Assembly: GCA_021775525.1 (NCBI GenBank)
Contig: JAJFHQ010000076.1
Coordinates: 1 to 54,802 of the forward strand
Length of the DNA stretch: 54,802 bases
DNA from: Hyphomicrobiales bacterium
GTDB lineage: Bacteria > Pseudomonadota > Alphaproteobacteria > Rhizobiales > Methyloligellaceae
Direction of reading: 5' to 3'
How positions within the stretch are numbered: position 1 is the first letter of the stretch; each line of letters opens with the position of its first letter. Below, in pieces: positions 46,310 to 54,477 of this stretch. A program made the position numbers and the translations under genes. Under the pieces are notes generated by a model. The model worked only from the letters and a program-made list of their open reading frames with translations. It had not been told where the DNA came from and searched no databases.

Positions 46310-47185
46310 TTAATGCCCGTATTCGTGAATACGCGAGCCCTGCCTGTCCAGCACCGGCTTTAAGTCCCGGAATGCTTCCGGGTAGAGATAAAACGGGATG
46401 CGCGGATACAGGTGATGGATCAGGTGATAATTCTGGAACAGGTAGACCCAGTTCACGATGTTCGCCAATGGCCCTGAGATTTTAACAATCTGGGTGGCTT
46501 TCCACCTGTTCTTGGTGTCGTGGGGCCTGTGCGGCAGGTAGGCGAAGAAATATATGATGATCGCGCTGCCGATCCAGTGAGGGCCGAGCCACAGGGCCAT
46601 AACCTCACGGGTATATCCGGATATGCAAAGCCAGAAAGAGAGCGTGTAGAGAACCCAGTAAACCGCGAGCACATGAGCCGTGACCTTGAAGTTTGCGGGG
46701 TCCTTGGGGTTGAGCGCAATATTCTTGAAAAAGAAGTAGTGGTAATAAGGCACGATGGTGAAACAGCGGAACAGTACAAAGAATGGGTTAGAGACCTTGA
46801 CCCAGTGGTCGGGGTCCAGATCATCGTCATTTGTTTCACGGTGATGCATCAAGTGCATATGCCGGAAAGCTTTGTATTCATGGAGTAAAATTGCTCCACA
46901 AATAGTACCGATTAAATGATTGAGCCACATCCAGCGGCTGTCACGCCCGGCGATGTTGCCATGGCAGGCTTCGTGGAGCGGGGTCTGGATGGCGTATAGC
47001 AGCAGGGAGTTGATGACTAGCCCCGCCCATAGCGGAATAACCCCCGTGACGCCGAGTATGCACACCAGTGCAAAGGACCCGATGATGGCAAAGGCGAGCA
47101 GCACGCTTGGCCACGCCACCATGCCCAGATATGGCCTGATTATTTTCTGCGCTTCACGTTCAGCGTTTGCCGCTGCGGCCGTCAT
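46310..47185 (-). CDS. Fatty acid desaturase family membrane di-iron protein
   Basis: A 291-residue membrane protein. The three histidine boxes of the family are present: HEACH (71-75), HLMHH (111-115) and HLIHH near residue 253, which bind two irons. About four to six helices surround them. The third box with NYHLIHHLYPRIPFY is shared by desaturases, carotenoid ketolases and hydroxylases, so the substrate is uncertain. The gene is convergent with nirX, with 99 bp between them. Confidence 0.82.
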   Translation of the reverse strand: MTAAAANAEREAQKIIRPYLGMVAWPSVLLAFAIIGSFALVCILGVTGVIPLWAGLVINSLLLYAIQTPLHEACHGNIAGRDSRWMWLNHLIGTICGAILLHEYKAFRHMHLMHHRETNDDDLDPDHWVKVSNPFFVLFRCFTIVPYYHYFFFKNIALNPKDPANFKVTAHVLAVYWVLYTLSFWLCISGYTREVMALWLGPHWIGSAIIIYFFAYLPHRPHDTKNRWKATQIVKISGPLANIVNWVYLFQNYHLIHHLYPRIPFYLYPEAFRDLKPVLDRQGSRIHEYGH

Positions 47186-47330
47186 TGTTACGCGCCCCGA
47201 TTGTTACAATCCGGGACAGCCCGCCCCGGTTCAGACTCGAGTCAGCCGATTAGTCCAACTCGTGTCCGATTATGCGCATTCTTTCGTGTTTGATCAATTT
47301 CCAACCGCACTATGCGGCTTCTTGACCCGG

Positions 47331-47981
47331 CTATCTGTTGACAAGTCCGCATTGCTGCAAGCGCCAAACTAGCAAATCCAGCCGGTCCTGCCCGAAAAAA
47401 GGCTCTCCCTGAAAGACAAACAACGGCACACCGTTATGCCCCGCCGACACGTGTGCTTTCTGATTCTCCTCGATCGCGTTGTCGTATCGCTCCGGGTCCA
47501 TTGTCACCGCGCGTCTGAGACCTTCAGGGTTCAGGCCTGCCCGGGTGATTGCTGAAGACAAATGAGCGCCCTGGTCCCAATTGTCCGTTTGACCATCCCA
47601 CAACAGCCGCATCACCTTGTCCTGGAACTCCAGCCCATGGCCGGCTTCCGAAGCTGCTTGCGCCAGCCGTGTGAGCATATGGATATAGGGCTGCTCAACG
47701 GCGATTGCATTGGTCTCCATGTTCTGGACAATGGGATCCGGGATCGGCCGACGATAGGGTATCCCTAATAACTCAGCGATCCTGTTTGAATCGCGCAAAT
47801 GATAGGAGCGGTAGTGATTTGGAGCGTTCCTGAAGAAGTCCGGGTTGCGAATGGCCACGGGATAAACCACCCGCAAATTTACATTGAGGTCATAATGGGA
47901 GCGCAGCGCCAGCACCCGGTCGAGTGCGAGGTAACAGAACGGGCTGCGCATGGACCAGTAGAGATCAAACGTCAGTGTCAT
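47331..47981 (-). CDS. DsbA-family (2-hydroxychromene-2-carboxylate isomerase-like) protein
   Basis: This 216-residue thioredoxin-fold protein starts FDLYWSMRSPFCYLALDRV, where SPFCYL matches the kappa-class glutathione-transferase/isomerase branch of the DsbA family rather than the CxxC redox branch. A helical insertion follows, and the fold closes with AGHNGVPLFVFQGEPFFGQDRLDLLVWRL. In related enzymes glutathione binds at the Ser-Pro site to catalyse isomerisation of ring-cleavage products. The substrate here is unknown. No signal peptide. Confidence 0.82.
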   Translation of the reverse strand: MTLTFDLYWSMRSPFCYLALDRVLALRSHYDLNVNLRVVYPVAIRNPDFFRNAPNHYRSYHLRDSNRIAELLGIPYRRPIPDPIVQNMETNAIAVEQPYIHMLTRLAQAASEAGHGLEFQDKVMRLLWDGQTDNWDQGAHLSSAITRAGLNPEGLRRAVTMDPERYDNAIEENQKAHVSAGHNGVPLFVFQGEPFFGQDRLDLLVWRLQQCGLVNR

Positions 47982-48056
47982 GGGTTCAAGTGTAACCCCG
48001 CCGGCACCAGCATGGCGAGCCGCTACAAATTACTGGATTAACAGGATATTTCACAT

Positions 48057-48082
48057 AAAAGGCCCGCCAGTGAGGGCGGGCC
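48057..48082 (-). terminator. Intrinsic terminator of the minus-strand bactofilin gene
   Basis: On the minus strand GGCCCGCC and GGCGGGCC pair as an 8-bp stem with a 6-base loop, followed by TTTT and an AT-rich run. It lies about 37 bases after the bactofilin stop at 48119. Confidence 0.8.
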
Positions 48083-48118
48083 TTGTGATCTGCAGTTTTG
48101 TATGATCTGCGCGTCTGG

Positions 48119-48529
48119 CTAGGCCGCGCGTTCGATCTTGGCCGCACGCAGCTTGCCGCTGCCGGTTGCCGTCGTCGCGGTCCGGAAGGTATCGACATTC
48201 GATGACGCCTGGGCAAGCGGATCATCCGAGCGCCGTGACTGACCCTCAAAGTAACCGCCATGCTCAAGTTTAAGAGCCTGGTGGCAGATATCGCCTTCGA
48301 CGTGGGAGTTGGATTCCAGCGTTACATGCAGGGCGTTGATTGAGCCCGCGATGCGGCCGTGGATCGTGACATCCTCGGCAACGATACCGCCCGTCACCCG
48401 TCCGCGATCACCGACAACGAGCGTGGCGCAAAATACGTCGCCTTGCACGTCGCCTTCGATCTGAACTTCCCCCTTCGAGATAATATTACCGGTAATAGTA
48501 AGGTCTTCGCCTATGATAGATGGAGCCAT
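48119..48529 (-). CDS. Bactofilin (polymerising cytoskeletal protein) 1
   Basis: A 136-residue bactofilin. The start at 48529 (MAPSIIGEDLTITGNI) fits the family and has AAGGATC upstream; the longer frame adds 25 unrelated residues. The beta-helix core shows the regular strand pattern GEVQIEGDVQGDVFCATLVVGDRGRVTGGIVAEDVTIHGRIAGSI with turns of about 15-18 residues. Bactofilins form filaments that scaffold cell-shape or stalk proteins. It is divergent from a second bactofilin gene. Confidence 0.9.
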   Translation of the reverse strand: MAPSIIGEDLTITGNIISKGEVQIEGDVQGDVFCATLVVGDRGRVTGGIVAEDVTIHGRIAGSINALHVTLESNSHVEGDICHQALKLEHGGYFEGQSRRSDDPLAQASSNVDTFRTATTATGSGKLRAAKIERAA

Positions 48530-48960
48530 AATGACTGATCCTTCTGGTTTCAGTATGGTCAATTGTCCCCCGACAATTTCCGTGTGCTCACGAGTTCGTC
48601 CCAAGCAGCCGAATCGTTGATTTCAGACTGTGTTAAGTGTGGTTAATGAACCGTAAACATGCGTTCCGATACGGGAATCTATGGCGCTTTTTTCAGGTTT
48701 GGGCAGGGGTGTTCGGCGGGGTCTCAATCAGAGTTATCCCCAGACTTTTCCACAGATCGACTCAATGGGGTCCAGCGGAGTCGGTATCGGTGGCTGTACG
48801 GCACGCGCACAGCTATCATGATACAGCGGCAGGATTCGACGGTTGTTCCGGCTGGAGTAGTGTATAGCCGTTTATGTCTTGTAGGTATGTATCAAGTTGA
48901 CTTCCCCTGCGTTGCGTAAAAATAGGGGAGCCAGGCAGCGTATGAATGGGAGCAAATGGT
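48530..48960. other. Divergent spacer between the two bactofilin genes
   Basis: This 431-base region has no convincing gene; short ORFs in it have no family resemblance. It contains a CtrA-like repeat (TTAA at 48633-48636 and TTAA at 48643-48646, six bases between; the minus strand reads TTAACCACACTTAAC), and two DnaA-box-like 9-mers, TTATCCCCA (48734-48742) and TTTTCCACA (48746-48754), each one base from TTATCCACA. The promoters of both bactofilin genes should lie here. A possible -35 (TTGACT, 48897-48902) precedes the plus-strand gene. Confidence 0.4.
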
Positions 48961-49422
48961 ATGTCGGAATCAGTTATTGCGGACGATCTGCACATAAAGG
49001 GTGAGGTCACCACACTGGGTGACATTGAACTCAAGGGCACACTGGTAGGTGAGGTCACCTGCCGGACGTTACTCATTGCCGAGGACGCCAAGGTCGAAGG
49101 AACGGCGACAGCGGAGAAAGTTGTTGTACGCGGGGCCGTGGACGGACAAATCAACGGTATCCGGGTGACTTTGACATCGTCGGCAAAGGTCAAGGGCGAG
49201 TTGGTTTGCAAAGCTCTCTCAGTTGACGAGGAAGCCTATTTTGATGGCACGTCCCAGCGCGTCAACGATCCACTTGGACAGGGGGAGAGTGCTCCCGCCA
49301 AGCCGGCCAGTGGCAGCGTTACCGCATCGGGCAACAGTAACAACAAGCCTGACAAGGGCTCGAGCGAGAAGCTTCAGCCGCTTGCTGCGAGCGCGGGCTC
49401 AAGCGCCAGGGCAGGTCACTAG
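48961..49422 (+). CDS. Bactofilin 2
   Basis: A 153-residue bactofilin starting MSESVIADDLHIKGEV, with GGGAG nine bases upstream; ATG 48946 is a less likely start. The beta-helix core has DIELKGTLVGEVTCRTLLIAEDAKVEGTATAEKVVVRGAVDGQI, and the sequence after YFDGTSQRVNDPL is a disordered Ser/Ala/Gly/Lys tail. It shares the DGxxxRxxDPL ending with the other bactofilin, so the two are paralogues. A strong terminator follows. Confidence 0.9.
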   Translation: MSESVIADDLHIKGEVTTLGDIELKGTLVGEVTCRTLLIAEDAKVEGTATAEKVVVRGAVDGQINGIRVTLTSSAKVKGELVCKALSVDEEAYFDGTSQRVNDPLGQGESAPAKPASGSVTASGNSNNKPDKGSSEKLQPLAASAGSSARAGH

Positions 49423-49475
49423 CACAGAGCACTGCCGTTAGAGGCCGAGTGTTTTTTACAACGAATTTCATGAGG

Positions 49476-49507
49476 GGCCCGTGCAACCGCACGGGCCTTT
49501 CTTTTTT
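49476..49507 (+). terminator. Intrinsic terminator after bactofilin 2
   Basis: Arms GGCCCGTGC and GCACGGGCC pair perfectly over 9 bp around the loop AACC, followed by TTTCTTTTTT. It lies about 54 bases after the bactofilin stop at 49422. The minus strand has no T-run, so it does not serve hemF. Confidence 0.92.
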
Positions 49508-49536
49508 CATCTCTCAATCCGAGAAAGCTATCTCTC

Positions 49537-50472
49537 TCAGGGCCATTTCACTATCGGGGGCATGGAGGAGAGAATAGACTCCACATTGCCTCCGGTCTTA
49601 AGGCCGAACACAGTGCCGCGGTCATATAGCAAGTTAAACTCCACGTAGCGTCCGCGCCGCACAAGCTGTTCTTCGCGGTCCTTCTCACCCCAGAGCCTGT
49701 TCATATTGCGCCGGACGAGTTCCGGATAAATTTTGATGAATGCGCGGCCAACATCCTGTGTGAAGGCGAAATCCGCGTCCCAGCCGCCCTCGTCTTTTCC
49801 TGAATGTAGATAATCGTAAAAGATTCCGCCAATGCCGCGCATCTCGTTCCTGTGCTTGAGAAAAAAATACTCATCGCACCAGTCTTTGAAATGATCGTAG
49901 TCAGCAACTGCGTGGGGGGTGCAGGCGGCCTTCATTGCGGCATGAAAATCCTTCGTGTCCGGGTCGGACTGGGTGCGTCGCGCATCCAGTACCGGTGTCA
50001 GGTCAGCACCGCCGCCGAACCAGCTTTTCGTGGTGACGACGAAGCGGGTGTTCATATGCACGGCCGGAACGTACGGGTTATGCAAATGGGCGATCAGGGA
50101 AATGCCGCTGGCCCAGAAGTGCGGATCTTCTTCAGCGCCGGGGATTTGCGACCTGAATTCCGGTGCAAATTCTCCATGCACGCTCGAGGTGTGCACACCG
50201 ACCTTTTCAAACACGCGCCCCTTCATGATGGACATCACACCACCGCCACCCTTGGCGCCGGTATGATCCGTGCGCTCCCAGGGCGTGCGGGTGAAAGTGC
50301 CGGGCTTGCGTTCTGACAGCGGGCCCTTGTTCTGGTCGCGTTCGATAGCTTCAAATTCAGAACAGATCGTGTCGCGCAACTCCTCGAACCAGGCACGCGC
50401 GGTTGCCTTGCGCCCCTCAAGGTTTGCAAGGTCTTCCGGGGTGTGGTCTGGCAGTTCCGCAGCTTTGTTCAT
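49537..50472 (-). CDS. hemF: Oxygen-dependent coproporphyrinogen-III oxidase
   Basis: A 311-residue protein of normal HemF length. Conserved parts are [93 protein letters not shown] and [24 protein letters not shown]. It decarboxylates coproporphyrinogen III to protoporphyrinogen IX using oxygen in heme synthesis. The gene stands alone on the minus strand. About 220 bases upstream separate it from the divergent 2OG oxygenase gene. Confidence 0.96.
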   Translation of the reverse strand: MNKAAELPDHTPEDLANLEGRKATARAWFEELRDTICSEFEAIERDQNKGPLSERKPGTFTRTPWERTDHTGAKGGGGVMSIMKGRVFEKVGVHTSSVHGEFAPEFRSQIPGAEEDPHFWASGISLIAHLHNPYVPAVHMNTRFVVTTKSWFGGGADLTPVLDARRTQSDPDTKDFHAAMKAACTPHAVADYDHFKDWCDEYFFLKHRNEMRGIGGIFYDYLHSGKDEGGWDADFAFTQDVGRAFIKIYPELVRRNMNRLWGEKDREEQLVRRGRYVEFNLLYDRGTVFGLKTGGNVESILSSMPPIVKWP

Positions 50473-50691
50473 GTTCCTTTAGTGCGTCAGGAGCGCGCTC
50501 AGTGCAAGACCACTGACAAGTCCGAGATACTCAATTACCAAATTGTCGCAGCGGCGCATGGTCTCCTTTCCCCTGGCATCGGGACAGGTCATTTTGACCC
50601 CGCGTGATTCATATTTGCGGGACTGAAGGATTGGCAGCCGAGTGATGCTCATCCGTCAGCCCATGTCTCCGTTTCTATAAAGAGGTGAGCC

Positions 50692-51303
50692 ATGATTGAT
50701 CTTGAAGCGATCTGGCAGACAGGCGTCAACGAGATCCCGTTTAAGTTTTTCATCGCCGAAAATATTCTTAAACCCGCCGACCTCGATCAACTGAGTGAAG
50801 ATTTCCCGAACATTGAGCAGCCCGGCGCCTTTCCACTTCAGGAGCTGGACTACGGCCCCTCTTTGGCACGGCTTATCGAACAGGTGCGCTCAAAGGACTT
50901 TACTTATCTCATGGGTAAGAAGTTCCGAATCAATCTTACGATGAAGCCCCTGTTTATTTCCGTTCGTGGGCATTCGCGCCTGAGTGACGGGAAAATCCAT
51001 ACCGATTCAAAATCCAGGATCGTATCCAGTGTTCTTTACCTGAACGATGATTGGGAGGGTGAAGGAGGGCGGCTGCGGATGCTCAGGGGGTCACACAGTT
51101 TCAGCAGGGCTTATGCCGAGGTGCCGCCCACGGGTGGAGCACTCGTGGCACTGCGGCGATCAAACCACTCCTGGCATGGACACCTGCCCTATGAAGGGCC
51201 GCGTCGTTGCATCATGTTCAACTGGATGTGGTCACGTCGCGTGAGGGAAGTGGAACGCGCACGCCACAAAATGTCTTCGAGGGTCAAACGCATTCTGGCC
51301 TGA
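50692..51303 (+). CDS. 2-oxoglutarate-Fe(II) oxygenase family protein
   Basis: A 203-residue protein with the double-stranded beta-helix motifs of 2OG-Fe(II) oxygenases. His103 and Asp105 (GKIHTDSKSR) are the first two iron ligands, followed by VSSVLYLNDDWEGEGGRLRML and LVALRRSNHSWHGHLPYEGPRR, where His162 or His164 is the third ligand and Arg171 or Arg172 binds 2-oxoglutarate. The fold resembles prolyl-hydroxylase-like or small-molecule hydroxylases. The substrate is unknown. The sequence starts with AGAGGTGAGCC upstream of the ATG, a good binding site. Confidence 0.82.
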   Translation: MIDLEAIWQTGVNEIPFKFFIAENILKPADLDQLSEDFPNIEQPGAFPLQELDYGPSLARLIEQVRSKDFTYLMGKKFRINLTMKPLFISVRGHSRLSDGKIHTDSKSRIVSSVLYLNDDWEGEGGRLRMLRGSHSFSRAYAEVPPTGGALVALRRSNHSWHGHLPYEGPRRCIMFNWMWSRRVREVERARHKMSSRVKRILA

Positions 51304-51398
51304 ATTCAGCCTAGCCTATTGTCGCCGACCGAATTCAGGAACATTATAGCCGCACCAGAACGAGCCGGTATAACCGGCTGAATGAGTGGGGCAGTGTC

Positions 51399-52781
51399 AT
51401 GACCGGAATTACGAAGCAGTTGGCATCTTTTGTCGCGGACCTGCGTTACGAGGAGTTGCCGCCCGAGATTACCGAGCGCGCCAAGCGTCTCATTCTTGAT
51501 CTCACGGGGATCATCATCCGCGCACGCAATGATGCGGAGTCGACCCCTAGCCTTATCTCGGCCGTCGAGAAGCTGGGGCTCACCGAGGGCAAATGCTCTG
51601 TCATGGGTGATCGGCGGAGCTATGCGCCGACGGCCGCTGCGCTTATCAATGGCACGCTGGCCCATTCGCTTGATTTCGACGACACCCATGCGGCGGGGTC
51701 TATCCATTCATCCGCCCCCATCGTTCCGGCAGCACTTGCAGCTGCTGAAATGAGCGATGCATCGGGCAAGGAGCTTATCGCTGCCGTTGTTGCCGGTTAC
51801 GAAGTGCAAATCAGGCTGTCCCTCGCTCTTAATCCCACCGCCCATTACGATCAGGGGTTCCACCCGACCGCCACTTGCGGGGTGTTCGGGGCAGCAGCGG
51901 CTGCGGGTAAATTGCTCGGGATGGATGCGGATGGCATCAGGAGCGCCTTCGGCATCGCACTCAGTCAGGCGGCGGGCTCCATGGAGTTTCTCACCGAGGG
52001 TGCGTGGACGAAAAGATCCCATGTTGGGCAGGCAGCGCAAAACGGGCTCATTTGCGCGGTTATGGCAGACGAAGGGTTCAAGGGACCGTTGAACGCGTTT
52101 GAGGGACGGGCCGGGTTCCTGCATGCTTATTCTCCAAGTTCGAACCCCGACAAGGCGGTCGCTGGTCTGGGTGAGACGTGGGAGACCATGCGGCTCGCGG
52201 TCAAACCCTATCCGTCCTGCCGTTATAGCCATGCGGCCATCGACGGGATTGTTTCGCTGATAAAGGAACACGGGATTGATGCCGGCGACGTCGAGAAAGT
52301 CGAAATCGGCTTACCGGAAACGGGCTGGAAGATCATTGGCGGACCCGATGACAAGACCAACCCGCAAAGTGTCGTGGATGGCCAGTTTTCCATGCCCTTC
52401 TGCGCGGCGGTTGCCCTGCGCGAGGGCGGGCTTACCTGGGATGACTATAAAAAGCATCTCGATGACAAAACGACTCGGGCCCTGACACACAAAGTCTCGG
52501 CAGTGGTAGACGAACGCGCGGAAGCTGAATTCCCGGACAATATGAGCGGCGTTGCCCGTATCAGGACATCGAAGGGAGAGTTCGAAGCTTTTGTGGTCGT
52601 GCCCAAGGGAGAGCCGGACAACTTCCTTGCCGATGACGAATTCCGCGAGAAATTCGACGGGCTATGCGCGCCATATCTGGGTGAGCCGCAGGCCCACCGC
52701 CTGGCGGACCAGCTGCTGGCGCTGGAGCAGGCCAATTCCATCTCCGCCGTCATGGCGCTCAGCCAGGGCGGAGGGGCATAA
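51399..52781 (+). CDS. MmgE/PrpD family protein
   Basis: A 460-residue protein of the MmgE/PrpD family, which includes 2-methylcitrate dehydratase, cis-aconitate decarboxylase and relatives. Recognisable parts are FVADLRYEELPPEITERAKRLILDLTGI near the N-terminus, SLDFDDTH, GYEVQIRLSLALNP, GFHPTATCGVFGAAAAAGKLLGMD, VKPYPSCRYSHAAIDGI and the VVDGQFSMPFCAAVALREG block. It is the first gene of an operon with MaoC, acyl-CoA dehydrogenase and CaiB/BaiF genes. This suggests a substrate entering CoA-based degradation of a branched or dicarboxylic acid. The exact reaction is not clear. Confidence 0.9.
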   Translation: MTGITKQLASFVADLRYEELPPEITERAKRLILDLTGIIIRARNDAESTPSLISAVEKLGLTEGKCSVMGDRRSYAPTAAALINGTLAHSLDFDDTHAAGSIHSSAPIVPAALAAAEMSDASGKELIAAVVAGYEVQIRLSLALNPTAHYDQGFHPTATCGVFGAAAAAGKLLGMDADGIRSAFGIALSQAAGSMEFLTEGAWTKRSHVGQAAQNGLICAVMADEGFKGPLNAFEGRAGFLHAYSPSSNPDKAVAGLGETWETMRLAVKPYPSCRYSHAAIDGIVSLIKEHGIDAGDVEKVEIGLPETGWKIIGGPDDKTNPQSVVDGQFSMPFCAAVALREGGLTWDDYKKHLDDKTTRALTHKVSAVVDERAEAEFPDNMSGVARIRTSKGEFEAFVVVPKGEPDNFLADDEFREKFDGLCAPYLGEPQAHRLADQLLALEQANSISAVMALSQGGGA

Positions 52782-52785
52782 GCCC

Positions 52786-53304
52786 ATGGTCGCTGAAGCA
52801 AAAGAAGTCGGTAAAGGCCGCTACCGGGAATCCTACGGCCGTTACTTCGAGGAGTTCGAGGCCGGAGATGTTTATGAACACCGGCCCGGGCGCACAATCT
52901 CGGAAGCCGACAATACCTGGTTCACTTTGCTCACCATGAACCAGCATCCGCTGCATTTCGATTTCGAGTACGCAAAAAAGAGCGAGTTCGGAAAACCCCT
53001 GGTAAATTCCTGTCTCACGCTTTCCATCGTGGCGGGCATGAGCGTGTCGGATATCAGCCAGAAGACAATCGCCAATCTGGGCTGGGACAAGATCAAGCTC
53101 ACGTCACCGGTTTTTATCGGCGATACGATCTATGCGGAATCTGAAGTGCTTGCCAAACGCGAATCCAAGTCGCGGCCCACCCAGGGCATCGTTACCGTCA
53201 AGACAACGGGCAAGAAGGCCGATGGCACCGAGTTCATGTCCTATGAACGCTCCATGCTGATACCCAAGCGTGGTCATGCAATCGACGACAAGGCGGACTA
53301 TTGA
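52786..53304 (+). CDS. MaoC-family dehydratase (hydratase)
   Basis: A 172-residue hot-dog fold protein starting at ATG 52786, four bases after the MmgE stop, with GGAGGGGC upstream. It has YFEEFEAGDVYEHRPGRTISEADNTWFTLLTMNQHPLHFD, where Asp and His of the hydratase motif (SEAD...NxHPLHFD) are present, followed by GKPLVNSCLTLSIVAGMS. Close relatives are mesaconyl-CoA or other (R)-specific enoyl-CoA hydratases that add water to a CoA-linked double bond. The gene ends four bases before the acyl-CoA dehydrogenase. Confidence 0.9.
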   Translation: MVAEAKEVGKGRYRESYGRYFEEFEAGDVYEHRPGRTISEADNTWFTLLTMNQHPLHFDFEYAKKSEFGKPLVNSCLTLSIVAGMSVSDISQKTIANLGWDKIKLTSPVFIGDTIYAESEVLAKRESKSRPTQGIVTVKTTGKKADGTEFMSYERSMLIPKRGHAIDDKADY

Positions 53305-53308
53305 TCTC

Positions 53309-54475
53309 ATGAACGAGCAATTGCGAAACATCACATCGGAAGAAGACGAGGCGCTGATTCTCGACAGCGTTCGCGAGTTTCTCAAACGCGATGTTGCTCC
53401 TTACGCTCACGATCTCGAGGCGCGTGACGAATATCCGCAAGAGATCGCCGACAAGATGGCGGAACTCGGTCTGTTCGGCACCACCATCTCTTCCGAGTAT
53501 GGCGGGCTTGGTCTCTCCAGCGTCACCTTCGCCAGGATCATGGAGGAGATTTCTAGCGTTTGGATGTCGGTTGGAGGCATTATCGGGGCACATCTGGTGA
53601 TGGCGCGCGCGGTGGAGCATTTTGGCTCGGAGGAGATGAAGCAGGAATACCTGCCTAAATTTGCAACCGGCGAATTGCGCGGCGGCATCGGCCTTACCGA
53701 GCCTGATGCCGGGACCGATCTTCAGGGCATCCGCACCCGCGCCGACAAGGATGGCGATGACTATGTCATCAACGGTTCAAAGATGTGGATCACCAATTCG
53801 GTTAAGGGAAATATCCTTGCCGTCCTGGTTAAGACCGACCCTAAGGCCGAACCAGCCTACAAGGGCATGAGCCTGCTGATGGTGCCCCGCGAGGCGGGCT
53901 ATGTCCCCTCCAAGCTGGAAAAGCTCGGCTATCGCGGCGTTGATACGGGTGGCATCGAGTTTTCCGATGTGCGGGTTCCGCAAAAAAATCTCATCGGCGG
54001 GGAAGAAGGGAAAGGCTTGCAGCAAATCCTCAATGGTCTTGAACAGGGGCGGATCAACGTGGCGGCGCGCGGTGTGGGCCTGTCGCGGGTCTGCCTTGAG
54101 GAATCCATTGCCTATGCGCAAACTCGCAAAACTTTCGGCAAGCCGATCTGCGAACACCAGTCCATCCAGATCAAGCTGGCCGACATGGCAACCCGGGTTG
54201 AAGCTGCGCGGCTGCTGACCGAGCAGGCGGCACTCGCCTATGATGCGGGCCACCGTGCCGACCTGCAGGCGGGAATGGCCAAGTTGTTCGCCACGGAAAC
54301 CGCGATGGAAAATGCAGCCGAGGCCATGCGTCTGCACGGTGCCTACGGTTATTCCAAGGAATTCAACATCGAGCGCTATTACCGCGACGCCCCGTTGCTG
54401 GCGATTGGCGAGGGCACAAACGAGTTGCAGCGTATTGTCATTGCCCGCCAGCTGATCAAGAAATTCCCCGTCTAG
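53309..54475 (+). CDS. Acyl-CoA dehydrogenase
   Basis: A 388-residue FAD enzyme starting at ATG 53309 (MNEQLRNITSEED). Conserved parts are GLFGTTISSEYGGLGLS, GGIGLTEPDAGTDLQGIRTRA, ITNSVKGNILAVLVK, QTRKTFGKPICEHQSIQ, LHGAYGYSKEFNIERYYRDA and IGEGTNELQRIVIARQL. The catalytic glutamate is most likely the one in IGEGTNE or nearby. It oxidises an acyl-CoA to the 2,3-enoyl-CoA, and the neighbouring MaoC enzyme could hydrate such a product. Confidence 0.93.
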   Translation: MNEQLRNITSEEDEALILDSVREFLKRDVAPYAHDLEARDEYPQEIADKMAELGLFGTTISSEYGGLGLSSVTFARIMEEISSVWMSVGGIIGAHLVMARAVEHFGSEEMKQEYLPKFATGELRGGIGLTEPDAGTDLQGIRTRADKDGDDYVINGSKMWITNSVKGNILAVLVKTDPKAEPAYKGMSLLMVPREAGYVPSKLEKLGYRGVDTGGIEFSDVRVPQKNLIGGEEGKGLQQILNGLEQGRINVAARGVGLSRVCLEESIAYAQTRKTFGKPICEHQSIQIKLADMATRVEAARLLTEQAALAYDAGHRADLQAGMAKLFATETAMENAAEAMRLHGAYGYSKEFNIERYYRDAPLLAIGEGTNELQRIVIARQLIKKFPV

Positions 54476-54477
54476 GC

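Noticed and set aside
48734..48754. Replication origin
   Set aside because: Two imperfect DnaA-like boxes are too few, and no dnaA, parAB or gidA-type neighbours are in the window.
48637..48919. Short ORFs in the spacer between the bactofilin genes
   Set aside because: They overlap each other in different frames, have no ribosome binding site and no conserved composition.
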